Part shown: positions 56,001-63,948 of the stretch, one piece after another | How the letters are laid out: the number at the start of each line of letters is the position of its first letter | How positions within the stretch are numbered: position 1 is the stretch's first letter | Origin: Collinsella sp. | GTDB taxonomy: Bacteria; Actinomycetota; Coriobacteriia; Coriobacteriales; Coriobacteriaceae | Reading direction: 5' to 3' | Length of the DNA: 64,000 nt | Assembly: GCA_031292915.1 (NCBI GenBank) | Contig: JAUMSH010000058.1 | Coordinates: 16,409 to 80,408, forward strand | Program-made: the position numbers and the translations under genes | The notes under the pieces: generated by a model | What the model saw: the letters and a program-made list of their open reading frames with translations, nothing else | Database searches by the model: none | What the model was told of the DNA's origin: nothing

Positions 56001-56514
56001 CGGGGATGCCGTTGACGAAGAGCGCGAAGTCGAGCGACTTGCTCCCGGTGGTCTGGTAGTGGACCTGGTGCATGAAGCGTAGGATGTTCGCGTCGTAACG
56101 CTCCCTCGCTCCGGGGACGCGCTCGTCGTCGGAGTAGCCCGCCATGCACTCGATGGTCTGGTACCCCGCCATCTGGAAGCCCTTGCGCAGCGTGAGGACG
56201 GTTCCGTTCCTCTCGAGGCTCTTCACCAGGGCGCGCCTCAGCTGGTCGGCCCAGCGGGCACCCTTCTCGTGGCGCATCTTGTCGAGCTTCTCCGGCGCGG
56301 TGGCCTCGAGCCAGGCAACGAAGTCGTCGAACACGAGTGCGTCGTTCGGGTCGAACCCCGTATCGTCAGGTGAGAGGGTCCAGCCCACGCCGCCGAGGGC
56401 AGCGACCTTTCGGGAGATGTAGCGCTCGAAGGCATCCTCCTGGTGAATCTTGCGGCGGCCGCTGTACTCGACGTCGCGGCGCTCATATGCACTGTCTATG
56501 TCGACTCTTGTCAT
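53089..56514 (-). CDS. hsdR: Type I restriction enzyme R subunit
   Basis: An 1141-residue motor nuclease. N-terminal PD-(D/E)xK nuclease: Asp162, then Glu176-x-Lys178 (VATGEVK). Superfamily 2 helicase: Walker A SAGSGKTE (Lys346), DEAH box VIVDEAHSS (461-464) and FTATPK (527-532). A helical HsdS/HsdM contact region fills the C-terminus (DLISQGKRYDIAELASYLSRGK). It starts 2 nt after hsdS. Full length, with no frameshift seen. It cleaves unmethylated DNA after translocation. Confidence 0.96.
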   Translation of the reverse strand: MTRVDIDSAYERRDVEYSGRRKIHQEDAFERYISRKVAALGGVGWTLSPDDTGFDPNDALVFDDFVAWLEATAPEKLDKMRHEKGARWADQLRRALVKSLERNGTVLTLRKGFQMAGYQTIECMAGYSDDERVPGARERYDANILRFMHQVHYQTTGSKSLDFALFVNGIPVATGEVKTELTQTVRDAIDEYAEERKAVEPDGGRKNPLLMYKRGAVVHFAVSEDEVWMCTNLGPFPSKSAKPRFLPFNLGRDGGAGNPDAPEGEYRTHYLWDTILQRDNWLSIFDRFVFEEVEDRQDASGRWRRQATQIFPRYHQFDAERKVLADAREHGPGRRYLIEHSAGSGKTETISWAAHDLARLRRADGEKMFSSVVVVTDRLSLDQNIKKTISQLSKVTGQVVMIGRDERGNAVSDGSKSSQLVEALRQKREIVVVTIQTFLYAWPDIAVLPELDGAGFAVIVDEAHSSQEGSSAASLKTAFNAAADKLKFERMLDFDEDSGDDGSVMDTYFAQMQASNLMPPNVSFLAFTATPKAETKTLFGTPTGEEDEDGNPVMGSFHLYPMRQAIEEGYIIDPLTGYVPLRTLSRIEDESEDADGKLVDERRAKRKIAKWRSLHPTNVMEKAEWIIDHFVDNVAPLLNGEAKAMIVTSGRPEVVRYKYAIEAYLKSRPDLDPTKVEPKLRFKVPGEPLVAFSQKVLGDKCVLPEDEYLKDNPFAFIERDYEYTEANMNPTGQGPVERAFDRPESRLLIVANKFQTGFDQKKLVALYVDKPLGNAIEIVQTYSRVNRTCSGKDRVFVVDFVNDPETVLAAFKTYDKGAKMSTAQDPDVVYDLKDALDAADVYATRDVEEFKEALYRSKGLAAGGDSDAYRAALYSAVSGPAEIFRERFAAARDSYETWLECANKAEAAGEAEEAERAKRSADEAAGRVAELMTFRKKLSKYCSAYTFLSQALDYGDPDLEVFYSFAKLLGHKIAGTSLDDVDVRGLVLRDFRISAQRLPEGVEGGELMPMGAGGSGAAPRRDTMARIVERLNRTWGDEGDPLVKARAVNAVSDAVAADPVTNTQITNTSNTKEAVLADGRLRNIVIRALMSMMSNELGDLAEQALDDPQAIEPLADQVYDLISQGKRYDIAELASYLSRGK

Positions 56515-56516
56515 GG

Positions 56517-57866
56517 CTATGCCTCCGTGCAGTCGATCTTGCCGGTGACGGCGTGGTGGATGACGGACTTGCGGTACTCTCCGAGCCTCTCGATGAGCTG
56601 CTCCTGACGCGAGACCGCCTCGTCGATAGCGGCGCAGCGCTTGTCGAGGTAGGACGCGATTTTCACTTGTTCTAAGTAGCTCGGAACAATGAGCGAGGTT
56701 TGTTGAAGCGCTCTTTGCGTAATGCTGAAGAGCTTGACATCGACAAATTGTCTAATCAATTGACTTCTCCAGGCATCGGTTAAAAATTGATATGCGAAGT
56801 ACTTCCCACATACATTTGTTGTAGGGGTAGCAATGATTGTGTGGTAGCCGCCATACACAGCCCGACCCTCATCGACATATGCCACGTTGCCACAGCCCTC
56901 GATGTCTTCTGAGGTGTCTGCAAAAATGAAAGAGCCAGCAGCCGCTAGTGAGGATGGGTGGGAGGTAGTCATCTCGATTGGAACGTAGCGAATCAAATCG
57001 CTGCAAATCGATGTACCGGAATTCCATTTGGAATGGATTTGTCCATAACTGATGACGGGCTCGCCCGTCTCCACTAGATCCGCTTTGGTTATCGATAGGC
57101 CCTTTGATAGTCGATAGAAACTCTTTAAACGCGATAAATTCCAACCTTCCGGCATCTCGTTAATCCACTCGACCCCGCTGGCCTTCATTTCAACGTTCGG
57201 GTCTAGGCCCTTGGTCACGGTATGCGCGATGAGAGCCCTCTTGTACTCCTTGAGCTTCCCGATGACCTCGCGACGCTTGGCGACATCCTCGTCGATGGCG
57301 GCACAGCGCTCGTCGAGATAGGAGATGATACGCCGTTGGACATCATATGGCGGGACAGTGACGTAAGTCTCGTGTAGGTTGCCTTGGTTAACGTGAAAAA
57401 CTTTCACATCGACCAAGTCGCGTCGAATCTGCCAGCGCCACATGTCGGTAGAGAAAAGATATGCAAGATACTTATTCTCAACCCCATCAACCGGAGAGAG
57501 GAGCAGAGTATCGCCGCCGGGATTAACCGGCTGCTCAGAATCGTTGTATATGCAATCTCCGCACCCGGCAAGGTCCTCTGATGTACAGGCAAAGATAAAG
57601 GAACCCTTCTCGGAATATTTCAAGCCCTTTGGAACCATGCCTGTGGGGACATGCTTTATAAGCTCTGCGTGGATACCGAATCTATTGTTTAACTTTGAAT
57701 GCACTTGGGCGTAGTTGACGACGGGAGCTCCTTCGTCAACTAGATCAGCCCTAGTGACGGTCATTCCTTTGCTGCTCATAAAAAGCCTTGGCAACGGTAC
57801 CATGCGCCAGCTGTCCGGCACCTCGCCAAACCACTCGTTGTTGTCAATTTCGGCCTTCGTTCTCAT
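56517..57866 (-). CDS. hsdS: Type I restriction enzyme specificity subunit
   Basis: 449 residues with two target-recognition domains separated by helical spacers (SYLDERCAAIDEDVAKRREV around 190 and ASYLDKRCAAIDEAVSRQEQ near 410). The halves resemble each other strongly: SKGMTVTRADLVDEGAPVV and SKGLSITKADLVETGEPVI, then VHSK and IHSK, so the two half-sites are probably similar sequences. The second recognition domain is more AT-rich than the flanks, typical of shuffled modules. Its ATG overlaps the hsdM stop (ATGA). Confidence 0.95.
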   Translation of the reverse strand: MRTKAEIDNNEWFGEVPDSWRMVPLPRLFMSSKGMTVTRADLVDEGAPVVNYAQVHSKLNNRFGIHAELIKHVPTGMVPKGLKYSEKGSFIFACTSEDLAGCGDCIYNDSEQPVNPGGDTLLLSPVDGVENKYLAYLFSTDMWRWQIRRDLVDVKVFHVNQGNLHETYVTVPPYDVQRRIISYLDERCAAIDEDVAKRREVIGKLKEYKRALIAHTVTKGLDPNVEMKASGVEWINEMPEGWNLSRLKSFYRLSKGLSITKADLVETGEPVISYGQIHSKWNSGTSICSDLIRYVPIEMTTSHPSSLAAAGSFIFADTSEDIEGCGNVAYVDEGRAVYGGYHTIIATPTTNVCGKYFAYQFLTDAWRSQLIRQFVDVKLFSITQRALQQTSLIVPSYLEQVKIASYLDKRCAAIDEAVSRQEQLIERLGEYRKSVIHHAVTGKIDCTEA

Positions 57867-59938
57867 GCCAGGAACCCCTTCATGAGCGAGCCGAGACCGT
57901 CCTCGAGTTCGAGGATTTCCTTCGCGATGACCTCGGGATCCCGGGGTTTCTCGTATTTGTAGAAGTACCTGTTGAACGAGATCGACGTGCCGACCACGCC
58001 CAGCCCACCGTCGCCGAGCGGGTTGGAGGTGAGACTGGTCTTGGCATCGAACTTAGGCTCGTCCTTTACTGACCGATCCACCACGGCGTCGGGCGCATAA
58101 GGCAACACCTCAGTCGCCATGTAGTCGTCGACATCCATGCCGATTGGCACGTTCTCCGTGTCTTTAAGCTCGGGGTCGAACACCGGGTTGCCCTTCGCAT
58201 CAACTGCGGGGGTCGCGGACGGGTCTCGACGTCCGAAGACCTTGACGAGAGCGTTGGCGAGGGCGGCCTTCTGTGGCTTGGGCTTCTCGATCGCTTTGTG
58301 AAGCTTCTCGGTCGCAGCCAGGACCTCGCTGTACGTGAGCGAGGCGCCCTCGTTCTTCTCAACCCAGGAGCGTATGGCGCCGCGGCTCGCGGTCGACAGC
58401 TTATCCATGGGCTTGTTGAGGGTAAAGAGAGCATCCAACCCATCGGCCGAGGGCTCAACGAGGATACGCAGCGGACGCTGAATGGTCACCTTGCGGTACA
58501 TGAAGTCCTCGATCGGGACGACGACCGATTTGCCATGATCGTGCCCGTCGACGTAGGTGCGCACGACCCACGCGGCCTGGTCCTCGCTGACCTCGTAGCG
58601 CTTGTTCCCCTGGCTCTTGCGCAGGGCGGTCTTCTCCTCCGAGGCGTCGATGAGCTGCACGTACCCCTTGCGGTTCTCCGGCTTGTGGTTGTTGAGCACC
58701 CAGATGTAGGTTGCGATGCCCGTGCGGTAGAAGATCTCGGTCGGCAGCTTCACGATGCAGTCGACGAGGTCCTCCGAGAGCAGCCAGCGTCGGATGCCCG
58801 ATGGGCCGCTGCCGGCGTCTCCGTTGAAGAGCGGCGAGCCGGAGAGGACGATGGCCGCCTTACCGCCGCCCTCCTCGGGCGGAGCCATCTTCGCCGCGAC
58901 GTTCTGCATGAAGAGCATGCTGCCGTCGTCAATGTCGGGCTTGCCGGCGCCGAACCTGCCATCGAACCCACGGCCCATCTCCTCGAGGACGGCGTCCCTC
59001 TCCTTCCTCCACTCCTTGCCGTAAGGCGGGTTGGTCAGCTGGTAGTTGAAGGTGCGTCCCTCGAATCTGTCGTCGTCGAGGGTGTCTCCGAGCATGATGC
59101 CCGCCGAGAGGTCGGTCATCTGGTCGAGCACGTCTCCCGAACCCCCAGCGATGTTGCGCAGCATGAGCGCGGCCTTGCCCATGGCCCAGGTCGCGTCCTC
59201 GAGCTCCTGGCCGTAGGGGACGATCTTGGTGGGGCTCTTGAAGTGGCCCCCGTCGTGCCACTCGTCGAGCTGGTCGAGCGCGTCGCAGATGAAGCCGCAG
59301 GTGCCGCAGCTGCCGTCGTAGAGCGTGCGGATGTCGCCCTCGTCGGCGTTGAGGAGCGTGTCCTCATTCGCGAACAGGAGCGCCGTGGCGAGCCTCGCCA
59401 CGTCCTTCGGCGTCATGAAGTCCTCGGCGTCCTGCGAGATCTCCTCTCCGTATCGCTGGATGAGGTGCTCGTAGATGTCGGTCATCATGCGGTCGGAGAC
59501 CGCCTTGGGGCCGAGGTCGAAGCCCGCGAAGCGCGTGCATACCTCGTAGAGCATGCCCTTCTCGTCGAGCTTCTCGCAGGTCTGCCGCATCTCGAAGCGT
59601 TGCAAAACCTCGCGGGCGTTCGCAGAGAAGCCGCTGATGTAGGCCATGAGGGCGTCACAGGTCTTGCTGGCGCCGAGGTTGGAGAGCGTGAAGCTCGTGA
59701 CGTTGTAGAAGCAGTGGCCGGAGAGGGCGCAGTACTTCGGGTCGTCGTCGTCCCAGACCCCCTTGGCGGCCTGTCTGCTCACGGCCGCCCGTGTCGGCTC
59801 GAGGGCGCACTCGAAGCGCCTCAGCACGGCGAACGGGAGGATGAGCTTGTTGTAGTCGGCGGGGCGAATGACATCACGCACGTAGTTCGCGATGCTCCAT
59901 ATCTCGTTCACGTAGTCGAACGCGGTCTTATCGGCCAT
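57863..59938 (-). CDS. hsdM: Type I restriction enzyme M subunit (N6-adenine methyltransferase)
   Basis: 691 residues from the ATG at 59938 (GAGAGG 7 nt upstream). A helical HsdM N-terminal domain (KTAFDYVNEIWSIANYVRD...LRRFEC) is followed by the methyltransferase: AdoMet motif YDGSCGTCGFI (207-217; the usual form is DPxCGTGGF, so one Gly is Cys here) and catalytic NPPY (303-306). The C-terminal half is longer than in short HsdM types. First gene of the operon; its promoter lies among the right-end repeats. Confidence 0.95.
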   Translation of the reverse strand: MADKTAFDYVNEIWSIANYVRDVIRPADYNKLILPFAVLRRFECALEPTRAAVSRQAAKGVWDDDDPKYCALSGHCFYNVTSFTLSNLGASKTCDALMAYISGFSANAREVLQRFEMRQTCEKLDEKGMLYEVCTRFAGFDLGPKAVSDRMMTDIYEHLIQRYGEEISQDAEDFMTPKDVARLATALLFANEDTLLNADEGDIRTLYDGSCGTCGFICDALDQLDEWHDGGHFKSPTKIVPYGQELEDATWAMGKAALMLRNIAGGSGDVLDQMTDLSAGIMLGDTLDDDRFEGRTFNYQLTNPPYGKEWRKERDAVLEEMGRGFDGRFGAGKPDIDDGSMLFMQNVAAKMAPPEEGGGKAAIVLSGSPLFNGDAGSGPSGIRRWLLSEDLVDCIVKLPTEIFYRTGIATYIWVLNNHKPENRKGYVQLIDASEEKTALRKSQGNKRYEVSEDQAAWVVRTYVDGHDHGKSVVVPIEDFMYRKVTIQRPLRILVEPSADGLDALFTLNKPMDKLSTASRGAIRSWVEKNEGASLTYSEVLAATEKLHKAIEKPKPQKAALANALVKVFGRRDPSATPAVDAKGNPVFDPELKDTENVPIGMDVDDYMATEVLPYAPDAVVDRSVKDEPKFDAKTSLTSNPLGDGGLGVVGTSISFNRYFYKYEKPRDPEVIAKEILELEDGLGSLMKGFLA

Positions 59939-59967
59939 GATTGGACCTCTCTGCGATAAATAGAATT

Positions 59968-60069
59968 CCAACCATGTATTTTACAACCGAAAGCCATGAT
60001 TTGAGCTTTCGGCCAACCAATAGTTTAACAAATCTGGTAAGTGGTATCACCAATCACTGATTTATCGAA
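59968..60069. repeat. Right subterminal repeats and hsdM promoter
   Basis: CCAACC-type repeats begin at 59968, 60013 and 60050 (all in the orientation of the right end), spaced 45, 37 and then 21 bases from each other and the terminal copy at 60071. The 59968 copy (CCAACCATGTATTTTACAA) is nearly identical to the left copy at 50960. A hairpin CCGAAAGC / GCTTTCGG (59987-60012) lies between the first two. The region must contain the hsdM promoter. Confidence 0.6.
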
Positions 60070-60604
60070 CCCAACCAGTAATTTTACATACCCTGCCAAA
60101 ACACGTTGCCGCGTCGCCCAACGAGACGCACCCGTGGCTTCCCACGTCCATAATCGAGGTGTAAAACGCCTGCAGGTCAGCCCAGTCCGTAGGAAATGCG
60201 GAAAGGTCGATATGTTTTGCCTGGCACTCGGTCAAAAGCTGTCGCCGGTCCGCCCCGCTCCAGCAAACCACCTGGGCGGAGTAGCGACCGATCCAATCGC
60301 TTAGCCTTTTAATCACCATGTAGAGCGGATCGGCCATCGCGGTATCCACGGCCGATATCCCTGTGAGCTCGCGGACGGGAAACGCAACGCCTTCGGTAAA
60401 TTCCGTCTGCACAAACTGCGAGAACTCGCCCATAACGTTGCCGTGGTAATCGAGCTTGACGGCACCGACCTCGATAATCTCATTGTACAGCCCACGGCGC
60501 TGGCGCTGCTTTGGCACCGGCGCAAACTCAAAGTCCAGCACGATCTGGCGCGCTAAGTTCGTCGTATCGATAGCCGAGATACACGGCGTCTTTTCAGCTG
60601 ACAC
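60062..60604 (-). pseudogene. DEDD-type 3'-5' exonuclease, 3'-truncated by the element
   Basis: 180 residues from a GTG start. The exonuclease I motif is IVLDFEFAPV, then EIIEVGAVKLD, and motif II lies around CWSGADRRQLLTEC; the fold is the ERI-1/KapD-like DEDD family. The normal chain should continue after SLGDAATCFG with the motif III His-x4-Asp, but here the frame enters the right terminal repeat (GRVCKITGWVR) and stops. It thus lacks a catalytic residue and is probably inactive. The missing 3' part is not found beyond the left end of the element in this window. Confidence 0.75.
60071..60093 (-). repeat. Right terminal inverted repeat
   Basis: On the minus strand GGGTATGTAAAAT then TACTGGTTGG; it matches the left end at 20/23. 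The exonuclease frame reads into it and stops just beyond. Confidence 0.75.
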
Positions 60605-60777
60605 AGTTATGGCTTTTCTCCGTCAACTGCCGCTTGTTACATAAGCGGCTACATTGCCGTAAGGATAGGAACCCGTGCGGACATGAAAGTGGGGCGCAAT
60701 ACCATGCGCCAGGCACACGCCATGCAGACGGCCCCAAGAGAGTTGCCCGCTCTATTCAAATGCATGAAAAAGATTTA

Positions 60778-60812
60778 GGCCCGGTGACTTGAATCAGCGG
60801 TCATCCCGGGCC
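60778..60812 (-). terminator. Terminator downstream of the DUF4143 gene region
   Basis: Stem GGCCCGG / CCGGGCC extended by TCA/TGA past a bulge, followed on the minus strand by TAAATCTTTTT. It lies directly after the 29-codon frame and about 250 bases after the DUF4143 ATPase stop. Confidence 0.7.
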
Positions 60813-60814
60813 CA

Positions 60815-60904
60815 TCAGAGCTCGTAGAGCTCTTGGTTGCTTTGGTCTCGCTCTTCACGGCGCTTATCGAACTTTCCGAGGCACTCAAGCAGCATTCGAA
60901 GCAT
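60815..60904 (-). other. Possible 29-residue ORF or gene remnant
   Basis: A short frame MLRMLLECLGKFDKRREERD then QSNQELYEL, ending at TGA 3 nt before a terminator. The charged helical sequence looks protein-like and could be the tail of a lost gene or a micropeptide. There is no clear ribosome site and upstream codons include a stop, so support is weak. Confidence 0.3.
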
Positions 60905-61059
60905 AACAAGTCGCTGCCATTAAGGCACTGACCTCTTGACCAAGCAACGGCGCTGCCCAGCTATCACCCTTGGGCTGCCGTCAACTTTATTCTATCCGCG
61001 AGCATCTGGTTTACCAAATGGATTTTCGGTAAAGGAAGCACGGCACGCCCGCAAAACCA

Positions 61060-62355
61060 CTACGCCCCAAGTGCCGCCATGGGAATCACCGCCACGCCGT
61101 CGTCGCGTGTGTAGGCAATGCTCCCCTTTCCAACCACGACCGCCAAAAACGCCGGCGCGGCATTCTGGGCGGCAGGATTGGAGAGCACTTTCCTCTCCAG
61201 CGCCTTGAGATTTCTCGCTCCATCGTCTGCTTTCGCATCACTCAGCTTGACCTCGATGGCTCCCCAGCGCCCGTCGTGCTCAACGATCAGATCGACCTCA
61301 AGGCCCTTCTCATCTCGGAAATAATGAACACTGTTGTCGACACCGCCGTAGGTGGAAAGGAACACGCGCACGTCGCGCAGGACGAGATTCTCAAAGAGCA
61401 TCCCCAGCGTTTGCATATCGCCAAGCAGCCGCTCAGGGGTAGCCCCCAGCAACGCCGCCGCAAGTGACGGGTCACAGAAGTAGCGCTTGGGGCGCACGCG
61501 AACGCGGGCCTTCGAGCGCATGGGCGGCTCCCATCCGCACAGGTCCTCGGTCAGCTTGAGCCTGTTGAAGAGGTCCAAGTACGCAGCGATGGTCCTCTCG
61601 TCGGGGCCCGCCTCACCGTACGAGGCGTCCTTTACGAGCGTCTTGTACGTGACAGCCTGGCTCTCGTTCATGGCAAGAGCTCGCAAAAGGCCGTGTGCAA
61701 GCTCGGGCGACATGCCCTCGTCCAGCACGTTGACGTCGAGCACCGAGTGCACGTACTGGCTTGCCGTCTCTCGCGCAAGATCTTCCGAAAGCCCAAGATT
61801 TGCAGGCCAACCGCCCCTGCAGCACCAGCGGGCGACGTCATCCACCGTGCTCTCGCGACGCTGAGGGGCAAAATCCTCGCCCTTAAAGAGGCTTGCCAGT
61901 GACACGAGCGGCTCGCCGTCGCCCGACTCACACAGGGCCATGGGGCGCATTGACAGACGGGCGATCCTACCCGTGCCGGAATGACGAACATGGCTGCGCT
62001 CCTCGCTTTTGAGCGCGGTCGAGCCCGTGAGCAAAAGTGTCCCCCGTTCGTTGCCGCTCGCGTCCACGAAACGCCGGGCGGCATCCCAAACCTCGGGCAC
62101 CTCCTGCCATTCATCGACCAGGTGTGGCGCATCGCCGATGAGCGCCAGGCTTGGGTCGACCTCTGCCGCCGCACGCTGCGCAGGCTCATCGAGCCTGGAG
62201 ACGCTCGCCGAGCGAGAGAGCGCCGTCCAGGTCTTGCCGCACCATTTGGGGCCGTTGATCTCCACACAACCAAACGCCCGCATAAGGGTGTCGAGGCGCT
62301 CCTCTATGAGCCGGGGCCTATATCCCTTTTGGGTCAATCTCTTTGGTGCATCCAT
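61060..62355 (-). CDS. AAA ATPase with DUF4143 nuclease-like domain
   Basis: 431 residues. Walker A INGPKWCGKTWT (Lys41), Walker B HLVDEWQEV near residue 80, sensor TGSTAL. The C-terminal DUF4143 domain has FRDEKGLEVDLIVEHDGRWGAIEVKLS, a PD-(D/E)xK-like Asp...Glu-x-Lys pattern. Such proteins are common in gut anaerobes and of unknown role, suspected in defence or toxin-like functions. A five-unit 23-bp direct-repeat array lies immediately upstream, in the promoter. Confidence 0.87.
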   Translation of the reverse strand: MDAPKRLTQKGYRPRLIEERLDTLMRAFGCVEINGPKWCGKTWTALSRSASVSRLDEPAQRAAAEVDPSLALIGDAPHLVDEWQEVPEVWDAARRFVDASGNERGTLLLTGSTALKSEERSHVRHSGTGRIARLSMRPMALCESGDGEPLVSLASLFKGEDFAPQRRESTVDDVARWCCRGGWPANLGLSEDLARETASQYVHSVLDVNVLDEGMSPELAHGLLRALAMNESQAVTYKTLVKDASYGEAGPDERTIAAYLDLFNRLKLTEDLCGWEPPMRSKARVRVRPKRYFCDPSLAAALLGATPERLLGDMQTLGMLFENLVLRDVRVFLSTYGGVDNSVHYFRDEKGLEVDLIVEHDGRWGAIEVKLSDAKADDGARNLKALERKVLSNPAAQNAAPAFLAVVVGKGSIAYTRDDGVAVIPMAALGA

Positions 62356-62391
62356 AGACGGCCGTCCCTCTCTATCACGCGATATGCGAAA

Positions 62392-62489
62392 TTACGCCAT
62401 TCTCAATGCTGATTTTACGCTACTTTCAATGTAGTTTTTACGCCATGACAGATGTAGTTTTTACGCCATTTTCATTGAAGGTTTTACGC
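62392..62489. repeat. 23-bp pitch direct-repeat array (five units)
   Basis: TTACGC begins at 62392, 62415, 62438, 62461 and 62484, exactly 23 bases apart. The two middle units share TGTAGTTTTTACGCCAT. On the minus strand, the direction of the adjacent ATPase gene, this reads ATGGCGTAAAAACTACAT. It fills the space upstream of the DUF4143 gene and probably binds a regulator or the ATPase itself. Confidence 0.8.
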
Positions 62490-62540
62490 TTGGCATCCTT
62501 AGCGCGACCCATTCCGAGCATCACATCAGAGCGTGCTTGG

Positions 62541-63932
62541 TTATCTCCGCTCGCACATCTCGGCAAACGAAATCAGCTTGGCATCTCCCCTGCTCGCCGC
62601 AGCTTCCTGACATCCTTGCGTAAAGCCTCGCTTCGAGAAGATCGCATAGCTTTTGTGCTGCCGCCTAAAGAGCTCGCTTCGATGCACGAGCTTTTGCAGC
62701 ACGTCTTCGCCCACCGGTTCATTGCGCCATTTGCATTCCGCAAACAGCGCAGTGCCCTCGCCATCGTCAACAATCAAGTCGATTTCTTCCTGCGTATGCG
62801 TGCGATTATCCGTCCCCCACCAGCGCCCAACGCTTGCCGGAACCACATCAAGCTGGCCCGCCCGCGCGAGTTCGTACACGTATTGTCTGCATATAAGCTC
62901 AAAGACCGTACCCATGTAATCCGATACGTGCGGCTCAATGCGCTCATACGCCATCTCGGCCATATCGTTTTGAATCAGCCCGATGTTCTGCGGAACAAAC
63001 TTGTACCAGAACCTAAACATCTGATCGCTCAGCAGATACACGGCTCGCTTATTGCTCGTCTCGTTTAGGGGCAGCTCGCGCTCGACAATCCCAAGCGACG
63101 CCAGCTTATCCACATAGCTCTTTACGTTGCTCGCAGGGATTCCCGTAGAGCTCGCAATCTCCGAGATCTTCGAGCGCCCCTGGGCAATTGCTTGCACGAT
63201 CGCATCATATTGCTCGGGATTGCGGCACTCCTGCAATAGCAGGTTACTCGGCTCCTCAAAGAGATAGCCCGTAGGAGTAAGAAAAAGACGTTTGATGTTG
63301 TCCTTGAGCGGTGCGGCAGGATCGACTTTCTCGATATATGCAGGAATGCCACCTGTCATGCCATAGCAAACTGCAGCGTCTTCGCGACCCATGCTCTGCC
63401 ACAACCCGAGGGTCGTCGTAAAATCGAGCGGCATGATCTTAAACTGGGCCGTACGCCTACCGTATAGTGGGCTCTCGTAGCCCAACACCTGTTCCTCCAT
63501 AAACGAAAGAGACGAGCCGCATAGGATCAGCATTAGCCTGGTCTCTTTGTATAAGTGGTCGATCTTGTCTTGCAGCAACGAGCTGATCTCGGGATTCGAT
63601 TGGGCGAGATAGGGATACTCGTCAATCACGACAATCAAACGCTCCGTTCGAGCCATGGTGACCAATGCATCGAACGCCTCGTCAAAACTACGAAACGACA
63701 CGCCTGCAGCACCAACCGAGCCTGCAAGTATCGCCTGGCTAAAGCCGTGCAGGTTTGCCTCCGCATTGGTACGACGAGCTTGAAAGTAAATAGCCTTCTT
63801 GCCTTGGATGAACTCTGTGATAAGGCGCGTTTTACCCACACGACGGCGGCCGTAAATCACAGGCATCTCAAAGGAGTCCGTGCCATACAGTCGATTGAGC
63901 TCGGACATTTCCGCTGTTCTTCCGACAAACAT
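62541..63932 (-). CDS. Archaeal-type ATPase with DUF234-like C-terminus
   Basis: 463 residues. P-loop VIYGRRRVGKTRL (Lys34), Walker B IVVIDEYPYL, sensor GSSLSFMEEQV, then a winged-helix region (SKISEIASSTGIPASNVKSYVDKL) and a C-terminal DUF234-type domain with EEIDLIVDD...LFAECKWRN, again an Asp...Glu-x-Lys nuclease-like pattern. It is similar in role to the neighbouring DUF4143 protein but of a different subfamily. AAGGAAGG precedes the ATG at 63932. A perfect 52-bp palindrome lies just upstream. Confidence 0.9.
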   Translation of the reverse strand: MFVGRTAEMSELNRLYGTDSFEMPVIYGRRRVGKTRLITEFIQGKKAIYFQARRTNAEANLHGFSQAILAGSVGAAGVSFRSFDEAFDALVTMARTERLIVVIDEYPYLAQSNPEISSLLQDKIDHLYKETRLMLILCGSSLSFMEEQVLGYESPLYGRRTAQFKIMPLDFTTTLGLWQSMGREDAAVCYGMTGGIPAYIEKVDPAAPLKDNIKRLFLTPTGYLFEEPSNLLLQECRNPEQYDAIVQAIAQGRSKISEIASSTGIPASNVKSYVDKLASLGIVERELPLNETSNKRAVYLLSDQMFRFWYKFVPQNIGLIQNDMAEMAYERIEPHVSDYMGTVFELICRQYVYELARAGQLDVVPASVGRWWGTDNRTHTQEEIDLIVDDGEGTALFAECKWRNEPVGEDVLQKLVHRSELFRRQHKSYAIFSKRGFTQGCQEAAASRGDAKLISFAEMCERR

Positions 63933-63948
63933 AGACCATCCTTCCTTT

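Larger units (their letters stand above)
50889..60093. mobile_element. 9.2-kb element carrying type I R-M plus ISL3-type transposase
   Basis: The ends are 23-bp inverted repeats: left 50889-50911 (GGGTATGTAAAAT...) and right 60071-60093 (complement), matching at 20 of 23 positions. Inside both ends a second related copy lies 21-22 bases in, and further CCAACCA...TTTTACA copies follow. The five genes between (hsdM, hsdS, hsdR, transposase, R-x4-H protein) run in one direction with overlaps or tiny gaps. CCAAAA occurs at 50883-50888 and, two bases beyond the right end, at 60096-60101, possibly target-site remnants. The right end truncates an exonuclease gene, supporting insertion. Confidence 0.7.
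60605..61059. other. Intergenic region with one short ORF and a terminator
   Basis: About 455 bases. Upstream of the exonuclease I see no promoter of note. The middle holds a terminator (60778-60812, minus) right after a 29-codon frame. The rest, including 60905-61059, shows no gene features. Confidence 0.5.
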
